This document shows positions 1 through 8,241 of a stretch of 64,000 nucleotides of DNA, piece by piece. The notes under the pieces are model-generated. The model did no database searches. It was not told the origin of the DNA and saw nothing but the letters and a program-made list of their open reading frames with translations. The stretch is taken from the NCBI RefSeq assembly GCF_000718135.1, contig NZ_JOEM01000002.1, positions 1 through 64,000 on the forward strand, in the 5' to 3' direction. Origin of the DNA: Streptomyces cyaneofuscatus. Its GTDB lineage: Bacteria; Actinomycetota; Actinomycetes; Streptomycetales; Streptomycetaceae. Both the position numbers and the translations under genes were made by a program. The number at the start of each line of letters is the position of its first letter. The stretch's first letter is position 1.

Positions 1-99
1 CCCGCCGAGACCCGCGAGGTGCTCATCGCCTCGCTCGCCATGCTCCGCAACAAGCACGCCGACCTGCCGTCCCGCAAGCACGGCAACCCCCCGCAGTAG
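1..99 (+). CDS. 3' end of an unidentified protein (truncated by window edge)
   Basis: An open frame runs from the first base to a TAG at 97-99 with Streptomyces-like codon use. Only the last 32 residues are visible; they are charged, rich in Lys/Arg, and end in HGNPPQ. No domain can be recognised from this fragment. A strong hairpin follows 14 bases later, as expected for the end of a transcription unit. It lies outside the biosynthetic cluster as far as can be judged. Confidence 0.6.
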   Translation, partial: PAETREVLIASLAMLRNKHADLPSRKHGNPPQ

Positions 100-113
100 C
101 AGGGACAGGCAGG

Positions 114-145
114 AGGGCCCGTGGCGTCGGAGCGCCACGGGCCCT
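114..145. terminator. Bidirectional terminator hairpin
   Basis: Perfect 13-bp inverted repeat (AGGGCCCGTGGCG / CGCCACGGGCCCT) with a 6-nt loop, between two convergent genes. There is no U tract, which is usual for Streptomyces terminators. Confidence 0.75.
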
Positions 146-163
146 CACCGTACCGGGCGGCGG

Positions 164-1078
164 TCAGGCCACGTTCAGGACGATCTTGCCGCGGCCGTGC
201 CCGGTGTCGAGCAGCCGGTGCGCGTCGGCGGCACGCTCCAGCGGGAACGTCTCGCGCAGGTGCAGCTTGATGAGTCCGCGCTCGTACAGCCCGGTCAGCT
301 CGATCAGGCGCTCCACGGAGCGGCCCGCGCCGAGGAGCGGTACGCCCAGCTCCTTCGCGGCATCGTCGGCGACCATGGTGCGGATCCGGTTCCTGTCCTT
401 GACCACCTCGACGGAGGCGCGCAGCGCCTCGGGGCCCACGGTGTCCATGGCCGCGTCCACCCCCTCGGGGGCCAGTGCGCGGACGCGTTCCACGAGGCCT
501 TCGCCGTAGGCGACGGGGACCGCGCCGATGGAACGGAGGTAGGTGTGGTTCGCCTCGGAGGCCGTGCCGATGACGGTGGTCGCGCCCCAGGCGAGGGCCA
601 GTTGCACCGAGAACGTACCCAGTGCGCCGGCGGCGCCGTTGATCAGCACGGTGTCACCTGCCCCGACCCCCATGGCCTCCAGGCACATGTGGGCCCCCTG
701 GCCGTTGCCCGAGAAGCCGCCGGCGATGTCCCAGGGCATGCTGTCAGGCTTGAGTGCGACCTGGTCGGCAGGGGCGACCACGTACTCGGCGTACGCGCCG
801 AGCGTGCCGTAGCCGAGCACCTCGTCACCCGGGGCGAAACCCGTGACGCCCTCGCCCAGTTGGTCGACGACTCCGGCGAACTCGTTGCCCGGGACGATCG
901 GGAAGCTCAGATTGAGGAAGGGCGGCGCCCAGCCCCCGCGGATGCGGCTGTCGAAGTGCTGTACCCCGGCGGCCCGGACGCGGATCCGGACCGTCCCCGG
1001 GCCGGCCTCCGGTAGGGGGACCTCCGACGGAGTCAGGACCTCGGGGCCGCCGTACGACGAAAGGGCTGCTGCCTTCAT
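164..1078 (-). CDS. NADPH:quinone oxidoreductase / enoyl reductase-like (zinc-free MDR family)
   Basis: A 304-residue medium-chain reductase. The N-terminal GroES-like half contains the VPGNEFAG motif, and a Rossmann half carries the NADPH-binding GAAGALG motif at about residues 148-154. The zinc-ligand cysteines of alcohol dehydrogenases are absent, which places it with quinone/enoyl reductases. In benzoisochromanequinone pathways MDR proteins such as ActVI-2 reduce the C-15 enoyl bond of the pyran intermediate, and a quinone-detoxifying role is the other option. In-frame GTG and ATG codons lie at 1087 and 1084, but ATG 1078 gives the family's usual MKAAALSSYGGPEVL start. It diverges from the glycosyltransferase gene, and a SARP-like box faces it at 1156-1198, so I count it as the left end of the cluster. 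Confidence 0.85.
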   Translation of the reverse strand: MKAAALSSYGGPEVLTPSEVPLPEAGPGTVRIRVRAAGVQHFDSRIRGGWAPPFLNLSFPIVPGNEFAGVVDQLGEGVTGFAPGDEVLGYGTLGAYAEYVVAPADQVALKPDSMPWDIAGGFSGNGQGAHMCLEAMGVGAGDTVLINGAAGALGTFSVQLALAWGATTVIGTASEANHTYLRSIGAVPVAYGEGLVERVRALAPEGVDAAMDTVGPEALRASVEVVKDRNRIRTMVADDAAKELGVPLLGAGRSVERLIELTGLYERGLIKLHLRETFPLERAADAHRLLDTGHGRGKIVLNVA

Positions 1079-1155
1079 GACCATCACCGTGCAATCAGTC
1101 GAATCCTGGAGCCGGGACCGCCGGCCGGCTTCCGCCGACCCGCCCGATCTGGGAG

Positions 1156-1198
1156 ATCCTCATTCAACCACCTTGAACACAGCTTGAGTTGTGCTTGA
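1156..1198 (-). promoter_or_regulatory. SARP-type activator box and -10 for the quinone oxidoreductase
   Basis: Read on the minus strand there are three heptamers, TCAAGCA, TCAAGCT and TCAAGGT, each starting 11 bp after the last. Exactly 8 bp after the final one comes the hexamer GAGGAT. Direct heptamer repeats at one helical turn, with 8 bp before -10, are the known layout of SARP promoters (ActII-ORF4, DnrI). The same geometry with the same GAGGAT recurs at 10565-10607. Confidence 0.65.
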
Positions 1199-1273
1199 TC
1201 GGGGCGTCGGAAAGATCGGCCGGAACTCGTCACCGGAACGGCGGACACGCGGAGCGAGGGGGTCCGCCGCCGT

Positions 1274-1305
1274 TCGAGTCCGCGTCGAGCGGAGGCCTCA
1301 AGGAT
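1274..1305 (+). promoter_or_regulatory. SARP-type box for the glycosyltransferase gene
   Basis: Plus strand: TCGAGTC, 4 bp, TCGAGCG, 8 bp, AAGGAT. Spacing is identical to the minus-strand box at 1156-1198. It lies about 50 bp upstream of the chosen glycosyltransferase start. Confidence 0.6.
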
Positions 1306-1356
1306 CGTCGGGTCACCGGTGTGTACCGGATGGAGCTGAAGATTGGGGTCGTCACG

Positions 1357-2505
1357 ATGCGTGTGCTGTTTGCCGTTTCCCCGGGGTTCGATCATCTGTA
1401 TCCCTCGGCCGGGCTCGCCTGGGCGTTCCGTACGGCGGGCCACGACGTGGTGGTAGCGACCTCGGGGGTGTCGACCGAGGCGGCCGCCCACTCGGGCCTC
1501 GCCGTACGCGAGGTGTCACCCGGAGCGGACTTCACCCAGTTCTTCCCCCGCTCGGGGACGCCCGAGGAGCGGGTGCGGGCGATGCGTGAGCGGGGCCTCA
1601 CCATGGCGAAGACCCTGCGGACCCCCGACATCATCCTGGAGAAGTTCTCCGGCGTGGGGAACCTCATGCTCGACGGGACCCTGGCTTTCGCCCGCGCCTG
1701 GGAGCCGGACCTGATCGTCTACTCCCGGCTGAACGGCGCGGCGCTCGTCACCGCCCGGGCCCTCGGCATCCCCGCCGTCGAGCACGGCTTCAGCTTTCTG
1801 CGCGAGGGCACCATGCCTCAGCGGTTCCTGCCTCACCTGGAGCCCCTCTACGCGCGCGTCGGCGTCCCCCACGAACTGCCCGAGGTCACCTCGCTGTACT
1901 TCGCGCCCGAGCACATGATGCATGGCGAGGGCGAGGGCTGGACCATGCGGTCGGTGCCCTATCACGGAGGGGGGACGCTGCCCGACTGGATGGCGCTGCC
2001 CAAGGAGCGCCCCCGGATCTGCGTCACCCTCGGCACCACCGTGCCGTACGTCGCCGGTGTTGGCAGCCTGGGCAGCGTCCTGGCAGCGGCGGCCGAGGTG
2101 GACGCCGAGTTCGTCCTCGCCCTCGGTGACGACCCCGATCTCGACGCCCTCGGCACGCTGCCGGGCAATGTCCGCACGGTGGGCTGGACCCCGCTGTCCA
2201 CCCTGCTGACCACCTGCGACGCGATCATCCATCACGGCGGCTCGGGCACCACCCTCGCCTCCGCCCACGCCGGTGTCCCGCAGCTGGCCATCCCGCACGG
2301 CGCGGACAACTGGATCAACGCCGACATGATCGAGCGGAACGGCCTGGGGCTCCGCCGGGACGCGGAGCAGATCGACGCGCAGCTCCTCAACACGCTGCTG
2401 CACGACCACGACGTGCGTTCCGGTGCCCATGAGGCCCGGGCGGTCCTCGCGGCGGAGCCCGGGCCCGACCTGATCGTCCCCCGGCTCCAAGCGCTGACCA
2501 AGTGA
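1357..2505 (+). CDS. GT1-family (GT-B) deoxysugar glycosyltransferase
   Basis: A 382-residue antibiotic glycosyltransferase. It opens MRVLFAVSPGFDHLYPSAGL and has the C-terminal nucleotide-sugar site with the HHGGSGTTLASAHAGVPQLA-type motif near residues 299-318, followed by a PHGADNWINAD segment typical of macrolide and aromatic polyketide glycosyltransferases. It is the only glycosyltransferase seen in the cluster, so it is the likely enzyme that attaches the aminodeoxysugar made by the forosamine-type genes. Whether it forms an O- or C-glycosidic bond cannot be read from sequence alone. An upstream in-frame ATG at 1330 would add nine residues. No DesVIII-type P450-like helper gene is nearby. 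Confidence 0.85.
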   Translation: MRVLFAVSPGFDHLYPSAGLAWAFRTAGHDVVVATSGVSTEAAAHSGLAVREVSPGADFTQFFPRSGTPEERVRAMRERGLTMAKTLRTPDIILEKFSGVGNLMLDGTLAFARAWEPDLIVYSRLNGAALVTARALGIPAVEHGFSFLREGTMPQRFLPHLEPLYARVGVPHELPEVTSLYFAPEHMMHGEGEGWTMRSVPYHGGGTLPDWMALPKERPRICVTLGTTVPYVAGVGSLGSVLAAAAEVDAEFVLALGDDPDLDALGTLPGNVRTVGWTPLSTLLTTCDAIIHHGGSGTTLASAHAGVPQLAIPHGADNWINADMIERNGLGLRRDAEQIDAQLLNTLLHDHDVRSGAHEARAVLAAEPGPDLIVPRLQALTK

Positions 2506-2526
2506 TGCACATCACTTCACTTCGAC

Positions 2527-2557
2527 TTGACCTCAATTGTGATTGAGGTTCAAGAAT
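2527..2557 (+). promoter_or_regulatory. SoxR-type operator inside a 19-bp-spacer promoter
   Basis: The -35 TTGACC (2527-2532) and -10 AAGAAT (2552-2557) are separated by 19 bp. The spacer holds the palindrome CCTCAA-N6-TTGAGG (2531-2548). A palindrome with exactly these arms and gap is the SoxR box known from E. coli soxS and Streptomyces SoxR targets, and the over-long spacer is the hallmark of MerR-family activation. It sits 56 bp before the NmrA-family gene. The soxR gene itself is not in this window. Confidence 0.75.
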
Positions 2558-2612
2558 CCATTCCGGTGCGCCCATTCGCGCCCCAGATCGTGAACGACCC
2601 GACAAGGAGCAT

Positions 2613-3446
2613 GTGTTGACTGACCAGAAGATCATCCTCGTCCTCGGTGGTACCGGTAACCAGGGTGGCGCGACGGCTCGCGAACTGCTGTCCCGGGGCT
2701 GGTCGGTGCGCGCACTCGTGCGTGACCCCGACAAGCCCGAGGCCCAGGCGCTCAAGGAGCTGGGCGCGGTGCTGGTGCGGGGGGATCTCGAGGACGTCGC
2801 CTCGCTGCGCGCCGCCGCCGAGGGCGTTTACGGCATCTTCAGTGTGCAGGCGCTCGCGTACGAGCCGGAGACGCTCGCCGCCGAGGTACGTCACGGCAAG
2901 GCCATCGCCGACGTGGCGAAGGAGGCCGGCGTCACCCACTTCGTCTACAGCTCCGTGGGCGGCGCCGAGCGTGAGACGGGCATCGACCACTTCGAGAGCA
3001 AGGCCGAGATCGAGCGCCACATCAAGGCGCTCGGCCTTCCGGCCACCATCCTGCGGCCCGTGTTCTTCATGAACAACCTGCTCCACTTCGCCGACGTCGA
3101 GGGCGAGCGGGTGATGTCGCTGCCGGTCAAGCCGGACAAGCCGATGCAGTTCATCGCCTCCGACGACATCGGTGTCTTCGCGGCCGACGCCTTCGACCGG
3201 CCGGCCGAGTTCATCGGCAGGGAGATCGAGCTCGCGGGCGACGAGATCACCTTCCCGCAGGTCGCCGAGGTCTACGAGCGGATCACGGGCACGCCCTCGC
3301 GCCTGGAGGCCACGCCCATCGAGGAGCGCATGTTCGAGTGGTTCGCCGAGGAGGGCTACCAGGCGGACATCCCGGCCCTGCGTGAGATGCACCCGGGGCT
3401 GCTGACGTTCGAGCAGTTCCTCGCCCAGCGCCTCGGCAAGTCCTGA
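2613..3446 (+). CDS. NmrA-like NAD(P)-binding oxidoreductase, predicted SoxR target
   Basis: A 277-residue atypical short-chain protein of the NmrA/HSCARG family: Rossmann motif GGTGNQGG near residues 12-19, no YxxxK pair at the SDR position, and a characteristic ATILRPVFFMNNLLHF segment. Family members bind NADP and often act as redox sensors or quinone reductases. The start is GTG 2613, or TTG 2616, which is better spaced (6 nt) from the AAGGAG at 2604-2609. A SoxR box lies upstream and a strong terminator downstream, so it is transcribed alone. S. coelicolor SoxR is known to switch on a few NAD(P)-dependent oxidoreductases in response to actinorhodin, and I infer the same logic here. Confidence 0.85.
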   Translation: MLTDQKIILVLGGTGNQGGATARELLSRGWSVRALVRDPDKPEAQALKELGAVLVRGDLEDVASLRAAAEGVYGIFSVQALAYEPETLAAEVRHGKAIADVAKEAGVTHFVYSSVGGAERETGIDHFESKAEIERHIKALGLPATILRPVFFMNNLLHFADVEGERVMSLPVKPDKPMQFIASDDIGVFAADAFDRPAEFIGREIELAGDEITFPQVAEVYERITGTPSRLEATPIEERMFEWFAEEGYQADIPALREMHPGLLTFEQFLAQRLGKS

Positions 3447-3462
3447 CCCGGCGCGAGCGGGA

Positions 3463-3503
3463 CCCCGTGGGGCTTCGGCGACAGGCGCCGGGGCCCCACG
3501 GGG
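3463..3503 (+). terminator. Terminator after the NmrA-like gene
   Basis: Perfect 11-bp arms CCCCGTGGGGC / GCCCCACGGGG around a 19-nt loop, 16 bp after the stop codon. Confidence 0.7.
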
Positions 3504-3586
3504 CGTAGCAGGAACGCGTGGGCCGGTGCGACACACGACGTACGGGCCGCGCGGTCAGGGTGAGACGACCACTTCAGGAGCGCTCC

Positions 3587-4267
3587 GTGGCCCAACAGGA
3601 ACGAGCCGTGCGCACGCGTCAGGCGTTGATCCGGTCCGCAGCCGCGGTGTTCGACAGCCATGGGTACGCGGAGGCGACCCTGGGCCTGATCAGTGCCGGA
3701 GCCGGAGTCAGCCCGGGCGCCCTGCACTTCCACTTCGCCAACAAGGCGGTGATCGGCGCCGCCGTCGAACGCGCGGCGGCCGGCACCCTGCGCGACATCG
3801 CCGGACAGGCCGCCTCCGGCCGCGGCCCCGCCCTGCAGGCGCTCATCGACGCCTCGCATCTGCTCGCCCGTACCCTCGCCTCGGACGTCGTGATGCGCGC
3901 CGGCCTGCAGCTGTGCCGGGAGGCCCGCTACGAGCCGTCGGGCGACCTGCGCGACGCGTGGCCGCGCCACGTGCGGCGGCGGCTCGCCGTGGCGGCCGAC
4001 GAGGGCACCCTGCTGCCGGGCCTCGGGCTGCATCGGGCGGCCGCGCTGATCGTCGCGGCGACCACCGGACTTCAGGTGCTCGGCAAGGACGACCCGGAGT
4101 GGATCTCGGGGAGGAGCCTCACCGACTTCTGGGAGATGGCGCTGCCCTGTCTGGCCACCGCCGCGACGGTACGCCGGCTGGAGCCGAGGGGTACGTTCCA
4201 CGTCGACGAGGAGGGGCCCGGCTGCCGCGGAAGAGACGCCGTCCTGTGCGCGGGCCGGGCCGGCTGA
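3587..4267 (+). CDS. Gamma-butyrolactone receptor-like TetR repressor
   Basis: A 226-residue TetR-family protein. The N-terminal helix-turn-helix has the ArpA/ScbR pattern (ERAVRTRQALIRSAAAVFD, then GVSPGALHFHFANKAVI), and the C-terminal half has the usual ligand-binding length of this family. GTG 3587 is chosen because AGGAG sits 7 nt upstream; an open frame extends further but lacks a ribosome site. Such receptors bind 22-bp ARE palindromes and leave them on sensing a butyrolactone or the pathway product. A matching ARE lies at 11871-11892 in the promoter of the OmpR-type regulator. No AfsA-type butyrolactone synthase gene is in the window, so it may be a pseudo-receptor that senses the antibiotic. 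Confidence 0.85.
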   Translation: MAQQERAVRTRQALIRSAAAVFDSHGYAEATLGLISAGAGVSPGALHFHFANKAVIGAAVERAAAGTLRDIAGQAASGRGPALQALIDASHLLARTLASDVVMRAGLQLCREARYEPSGDLRDAWPRHVRRRLAVAADEGTLLPGLGLHRAAALIVAATTGLQVLGKDDPEWISGRSLTDFWEMALPCLATAATVRRLEPRGTFHVDEEGPGCRGRDAVLCAGRAG

Positions 4268-4335
4268 CCCCTTGCGGCGGGCGGGCTCACCCCATCCCAC
4301 TTCACGGCCTCGCCGCACCACCCCGCCTCAGCACC

Positions 4336-5829
4336 TCACTTCACACCGGCCGACGTGTCCGTTCCCGGTGAGCCGTTCTCCGGCAGGTCCTGGGGCGGAT
4401 CGTCGGCGTCCGGCAGGTCGCGCTTGAACCGGGGCAGCATCGCCGCCGGAACCAGGGCGAGGACGGTGAACGCCACCGCCCACCAGAAGGTGTTGCCGTA
4501 CGCGGCGGCCTGCGCCCCCGCCGGGTCCGGATCCTGCCGGCTGATCCCGGACAGCTGTACGGCCAGCAGCAGCGCCACCATCGCCGTACCGAACGAGGCC
4601 CCCACCCGTTGCACCACACTGATCGTGCTGGTGGCCCGGGAGATTCTGGCCCTCGGCACGTCCCGGTACGACGCGGTGGCGATCGCCACCCCCAGGAGCC
4701 CGACCCCGAAGCCGCGTACGACGAGGGACCCGCTCAGCGCCCAGGTGTCGAGTCCCGACGCGAGCTGGGTGAAGGGCAGCGTCGCCGCCAGGGTGAGCAC
4801 GGTACTGGCGAGGACGAGGGGCCTGGGCCCGTAGCGGTCCGCGAGCGAACCGGCCACCGTGATCCCGATCAGCGAGCCGATGCCCTGGGGCGCGAGCAGC
4901 CAGCCGACGCTGTCCGCGTCGTGGCCGAGCACGCGCGCGAAGAACAGGGGGAGCAGAAGGAGCGGACCGTACACCGCGACTCCGTGCAGGAAGGTCATCA
5001 CGGCGGAGGCGCGGAAGGTCTTGACGGAGAACAGCCGGAGGTCGATCAGGGCGTCCTCCGTGCGGCGGGCGTGCACGACGAAGGCGGTGACGGCCGCCGC
5101 GCCGAGGATGACGCAGCCCACCGTGACGGGGGTCCCGCCGGGGCCGTTGCCCTGTTCGGCGATACGGGAGAAGCCGTAGACGAGCAGGACGAGACCGGGC
5201 GGCAGCAGGAGCAGCCCGCGCCGGTCGAGGGGTGCCTCGCCGCGCTGCTCACCGCGGGGCAGGGTGCGAGCGGAGAGGGCCAGGGCGAGCAGGCACAGAG
5301 GGATGTTGATGAAGAAGATCCAGCGCCAGCCGAGGCCCGAGATGAGCAGCCCGCCGGCCACCGGGCCCAGAATAGGGGCGAGTTGTCCGGGGATGGCGAC
5401 CAGGCTCATGATCCGGCCGAACCGCTCGGGTCCCGCCGCCCGGCCGAGAATGATCAGGTTCAGGGGCAGGACGAGCCCCCCTCCGATGCCCTGGACCACA
5501 CGGAAGGCGACCAGGCTCCCCACCGACCAGGCCAGCGCGCACAGGACGGAGCCGATGAGGAACGTGGAGAGGGCGAACAGCCACATGCGCCGGGCGCCGA
5601 AGCGGTCGACGGCCCAGCCGACCAGCGGGGTGACGAGGGCCATGGTCAACAGGTAGGAGGTACTGACCCACGCGATCGAGCCCTCCGAGGCGCCGAACTC
5701 CCGCGAGGTCGCGTCCAGGGCGACCGTGACGATCGTGGCGTCGAGGAGCGCGGCGAACGAGCCGACCATCTGCACGGCGCCGAGCATGACCAGAGCGCGG
5801 TCCAGGGGCGGTGCTTGCTTCGCTGACAT
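4336..5829 (-). CDS. DHA2-family (EmrB/QacA-type, 14-TM) MFS exporter
   Basis: A 497-residue membrane protein. The first helix region has the LLDATIVTVALDATSREFGAS motif, typical of drug:H+ antiporters with 14 helices, followed by the motif A-like WAVDRFGARRM loop and the motif C region PGQLAPILGPVAGG. The start ATG 5829 is preceded by GAGG. It is the last gene of the minus-strand run that begins with the N-methyltransferase at 10487, so it is likely co-expressed with the sugar and redox genes. The inferred role is export of, and self-resistance to, the cluster's quinone. Confidence 0.9.
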   Translation of the reverse strand: MSAKQAPPLDRALVMLGAVQMVGSFAALLDATIVTVALDATSREFGASEGSIAWVSTSYLLTMALVTPLVGWAVDRFGARRMWLFALSTFLIGSVLCALAWSVGSLVAFRVVQGIGGGLVLPLNLIILGRAAGPERFGRIMSLVAIPGQLAPILGPVAGGLLISGLGWRWIFFINIPLCLLALALSARTLPRGEQRGEAPLDRRGLLLLPPGLVLLVYGFSRIAEQGNGPGGTPVTVGCVILGAAAVTAFVVHARRTEDALIDLRLFSVKTFRASAVMTFLHGVAVYGPLLLLPLFFARVLGHDADSVGWLLAPQGIGSLIGITVAGSLADRYGPRPLVLASTVLTLAATLPFTQLASGLDTWALSGSLVVRGFGVGLLGVAIATASYRDVPRARISRATSTISVVQRVGASFGTAMVALLLAVQLSGISRQDPDPAGAQAAAYGNTFWWAVAFTVLALVPAAMLPRFKRDLPDADDPPQDLPENGSPGTDTSAGVK

Positions 5830-6048
5830 CTCAACCTCATGGCTCGTCGATGGAGGATCCGCGGGTACGGGGAGCGGGGTGCGGCCCGGCGCCGGATCCG
5901 GCTTCCCCGTGGGGGCGTGTCCCTGGGTGTCCTTGCGTACCCGAGCGCGCCACCGGTCCCGGGAGGGGACCGACGGCGCGCCCGTGTCCGTCGTGCGGTG
6001 GAACGGCCGTCGGGGCGTCGGTGTCGCCGCACCCGCCGACCGTTCGCG

Positions 6049-7128
6049 TCACGGCCGCCAGGCGGTCGCGCGCGTCGCGCCGTCCTTCGTCGTGTAACCG
6101 GCCACCACACCGTGGCGGTTGATCTGGTAGCCCTCGCCGCCACCCGCCGTGGGGCTGCCCAGCGCGGTCACCGAACCGTCCGGGGCCCACACGACGGCAT
6201 GCGCTTCACCGCCCGGGCGGTAGGTGTAACCGGTGCTGTAGCCCTTGTCGTTGATCCCCCAGGACGAGCCGCCCGTGTCTCCGTCGAGCAGCCGCAGCGC
6301 GCGCGGCGTGCCGTCGGCGTCCCAGCGCAGCGGCCGGATGAGATCGCTCCCGGTCACATAGGAATGCCCCACGGCGACACCGTGGTTGTTGATCCAGCTC
6401 GCGTGGCTGGAGTCGTCGCCGGGCAGCGGCTTCAGCGTCCTGTACGAGCCGTCGGCCGCCCACCGCATCGAGGTGAGGACACCGCCGGGAATGCCCGAGT
6501 ACCCCACGGCCACCCCGGCGTCGTTGACGGCCCCCACTCCGCCGGTGGTGTCGCCGGGCAGGGTCCTGAGCGCGGTGACCTTGCCCGACGGGTTCCACCT
6601 CACCGGGCGGTGGACCCCGGCCGGCGTGCTGGAGATACCGACCACGGTTCCCGCGTCGTTGATCACGTAGCCACGGGTCACCGTGGCATCGCGCAGGCCC
6701 GGCAGTTCGGTGGCGCGCCCGGAGGGGCTCCATTTCACAGCGCGGTCCGGCCCGCCCGGCCGGGTGGACATCCCGATGACCGTGCCGTCCTCCCGGACGG
6801 TGTACGCCTCGCTCTGCGTGTCCCCGCCCAGTGTGCCGAGATCGGTGACGCGGCCCGAAGGCGTCCATCGGGCGGCGTGCCGCTGCCCGGCCCGGTTCTC
6901 CGAGAACCCGACCACGACACCCCGGTCGTCGAGTCCGTAGGCACCGCTGAAGGTGCCGCCGGGCAGCGGGGCGAGCGGTACGGGAGTGGGCGCGGCGTGG
7001 GCGGGGAGCCCGGTCGTCACCACGAGGGCGGCCGCTGCCGCCACCACGCCGAGGACGCGGCGGACGCGGGAGACCCCACGGGGAGCGCCGGTTCGCTCCG
7101 CGGCCGGCAGGCTCGTGATCGTCGTCAT
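6049..7128 (-). CDS. Secreted HAF-repeat protein (seven repeats), copy 2
   Basis: A 359-residue predicted exported protein. An Arg-rich N-terminus and a hydrophobic stretch (LGVVAAAAALVVTTGL) end at an AHA-A signal peptidase site near residue 46. The mature part is seven imperfect 45-50-residue repeats with the pattern L-x-x-LPGDT, AxxIN-x-x-GxVVG, RAVRW. This is the HAF family of extracellular repeat proteins, whose function is unknown. Seven repeats suggest a seven-bladed beta-propeller, but that is inference. Its ATG is one base after the stop of the upstream paralogue, so the two are translationally coupled. Confidence 0.8.
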   Translation of the reverse strand: MTTITSLPAAERTGAPRGVSRVRRVLGVVAAAAALVVTTGLPAHAAPTPVPLAPLPGGTFSGAYGLDDRGVVVGFSENRAGQRHAARWTPSGRVTDLGTLGGDTQSEAYTVREDGTVIGMSTRPGGPDRAVKWSPSGRATELPGLRDATVTRGYVINDAGTVVGISSTPAGVHRPVRWNPSGKVTALRTLPGDTTGGVGAVNDAGVAVGYSGIPGGVLTSMRWAADGSYRTLKPLPGDDSSHASWINNHGVAVGHSYVTGSDLIRPLRWDADGTPRALRLLDGDTGGSSWGINDKGYSTGYTYRPGGEAHAVVWAPDGSVTALGSPTAGGGEGYQINRHGVVAGYTTKDGATRATAWRP

Positions 7129-7129
7129 G

Positions 7130-8161
7130 TCAGCCCTTCCACTTGGTCGCGCGGGAGACCCCCGCGGATCCGGTCGAGAAGCCCACGACCGTGCCCCGGT
7201 TGTTCACACCGAACGCCTGTGCGTTGCCGGCGGAGACCCCCGGCAGGGCCTTGGCGGTGCCGTTCGCGCTCCACTTCACGGCGCGGTGCACCCCCGCCGC
7301 GTCCGTGGAGAAGCCGATCACGACGCCCAGGTCGTTGACCCCGTAGGCGCCGGCCGCGGTGTCCCCGGGCAGCGGGGAGAGTTCCTGGGGGGCGCCGTCG
7401 CGGTTCCAGCGCACGGCGTGCGACGTCGTCCCCGTGTAGGAGTTGCCGACGACGATGGCGGTGTCGCTGATCGCGCTCGCCTGGTACGAGTCGTGACCCG
7501 GCAGCCCCGTGAGCCGGTTGACGGTGCCGCCCGGGCTCCAGGTCACGGCGGTCATGGCACCGGCGGCGCTCTTCGAATAGCCCGCCGACGTACCGGAGTT
7601 GTTGATCCAGCCGGCACCGGCGGCCGTGTCACCGGGCAGGGCCGGCAGCTGGGTCCGCGTGCCGTCCCTGCTCCAGCGCTGTGCCTTGTACAGGCCGTCG
7701 GCGGCGCTGGAGAAGCCGACCACGGTGCCGCTGTCGTTCACCGAGTAGGCCCGGCTGACGGTCGTGCCGGCGGGGGTGGCGAGCGCGGTGGCCGTGCCGT
7801 CGGGCGTCCACTTGACGGGGCGTGCGGCCCCGCCGGGTACCAGCGACTGTCCGACCACCGCGGTGCCCTTCTCGTTGATGGTGTAGGCCGTCGCCGAGGT
7901 GTCTCCGGGGAGGGTGCCGAGATCGGTGATCAGACCGTGCGCGTCCCACAGGACGGCCCGGTTGACGCCTCCGGCGTTGTTCGCGTGGCCGACGATCGAG
8001 CCCTTGTTGTTCACGTCGAACGCGAAGCCGCCGGTGCCGCCCGGGAGGACGCCGAGGTCGACGGTGCGTGGCTGGGACGCGAAAGCGGTGGAGGCGGTGC
8101 TAAGCGTCAGCGCGGTGGCGACGGCCACGGTGGCGATGCGCACGGCGGATCGGGTTGTCAC
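7130..8161 (-). CDS. Secreted HAF-repeat protein (seven repeats), copy 1
   Basis: A 343-residue paralogue of the downstream gene. GTG 8161 is chosen because GAAGGGG lies just upstream and the resulting N-terminus (VTTRSAVRIATVAVATALTL, then FAS-QP) is a clean Sec signal peptide. The mature chain again has seven LPGDT/IN-x-x-G-x-VVG repeats. Its place between an MFS pump and a flavin monooxygenase in the SARP-controlled operon indicates a role tied to the metabolite, for example binding it or acting on it outside the cell. Nothing in the sequence identifies a catalytic site. Confidence 0.8.
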   Translation of the reverse strand: MTTRSAVRIATVAVATALTLSTASTAFASQPRTVDLGVLPGGTGGFAFDVNNKGSIVGHANNAGGVNRAVLWDAHGLITDLGTLPGDTSATAYTINEKGTAVVGQSLVPGGAARPVKWTPDGTATALATPAGTTVSRAYSVNDSGTVVGFSSAADGLYKAQRWSRDGTRTQLPALPGDTAAGAGWINNSGTSAGYSKSAAGAMTAVTWSPGGTVNRLTGLPGHDSYQASAISDTAIVVGNSYTGTTSHAVRWNRDGAPQELSPLPGDTAAGAYGVNDLGVVIGFSTDAAGVHRAVKWSANGTAKALPGVSAGNAQAFGVNNRGTVVGFSTGSAGVSRATKWKG

Positions 8162-8241
8162 GTCGTTCCCCTTCTCGGTCTGTCTCGGAAAGCCTCGGTA
8201 CACGGCGGGCCGCCGTACGGAGGAGCCTGTGGCACGTCGGC

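Noticed and set aside
1162..1177. Second SoxR box upstream of the quinone oxidoreductase
   Set aside because: TTCAA-N5-TTGAA lacks the CCTCAA/TTGAGG arms and 6-bp gap; the 11-bp heptamer series explains the sequence better.
5839..7338. 499-codon plus-strand open frame opposite the MFS/HAF genes
   Set aside because: Low-complexity Arg/Gly/Pro translation, no start signal, and the minus strand has clear homologies and signal peptides.
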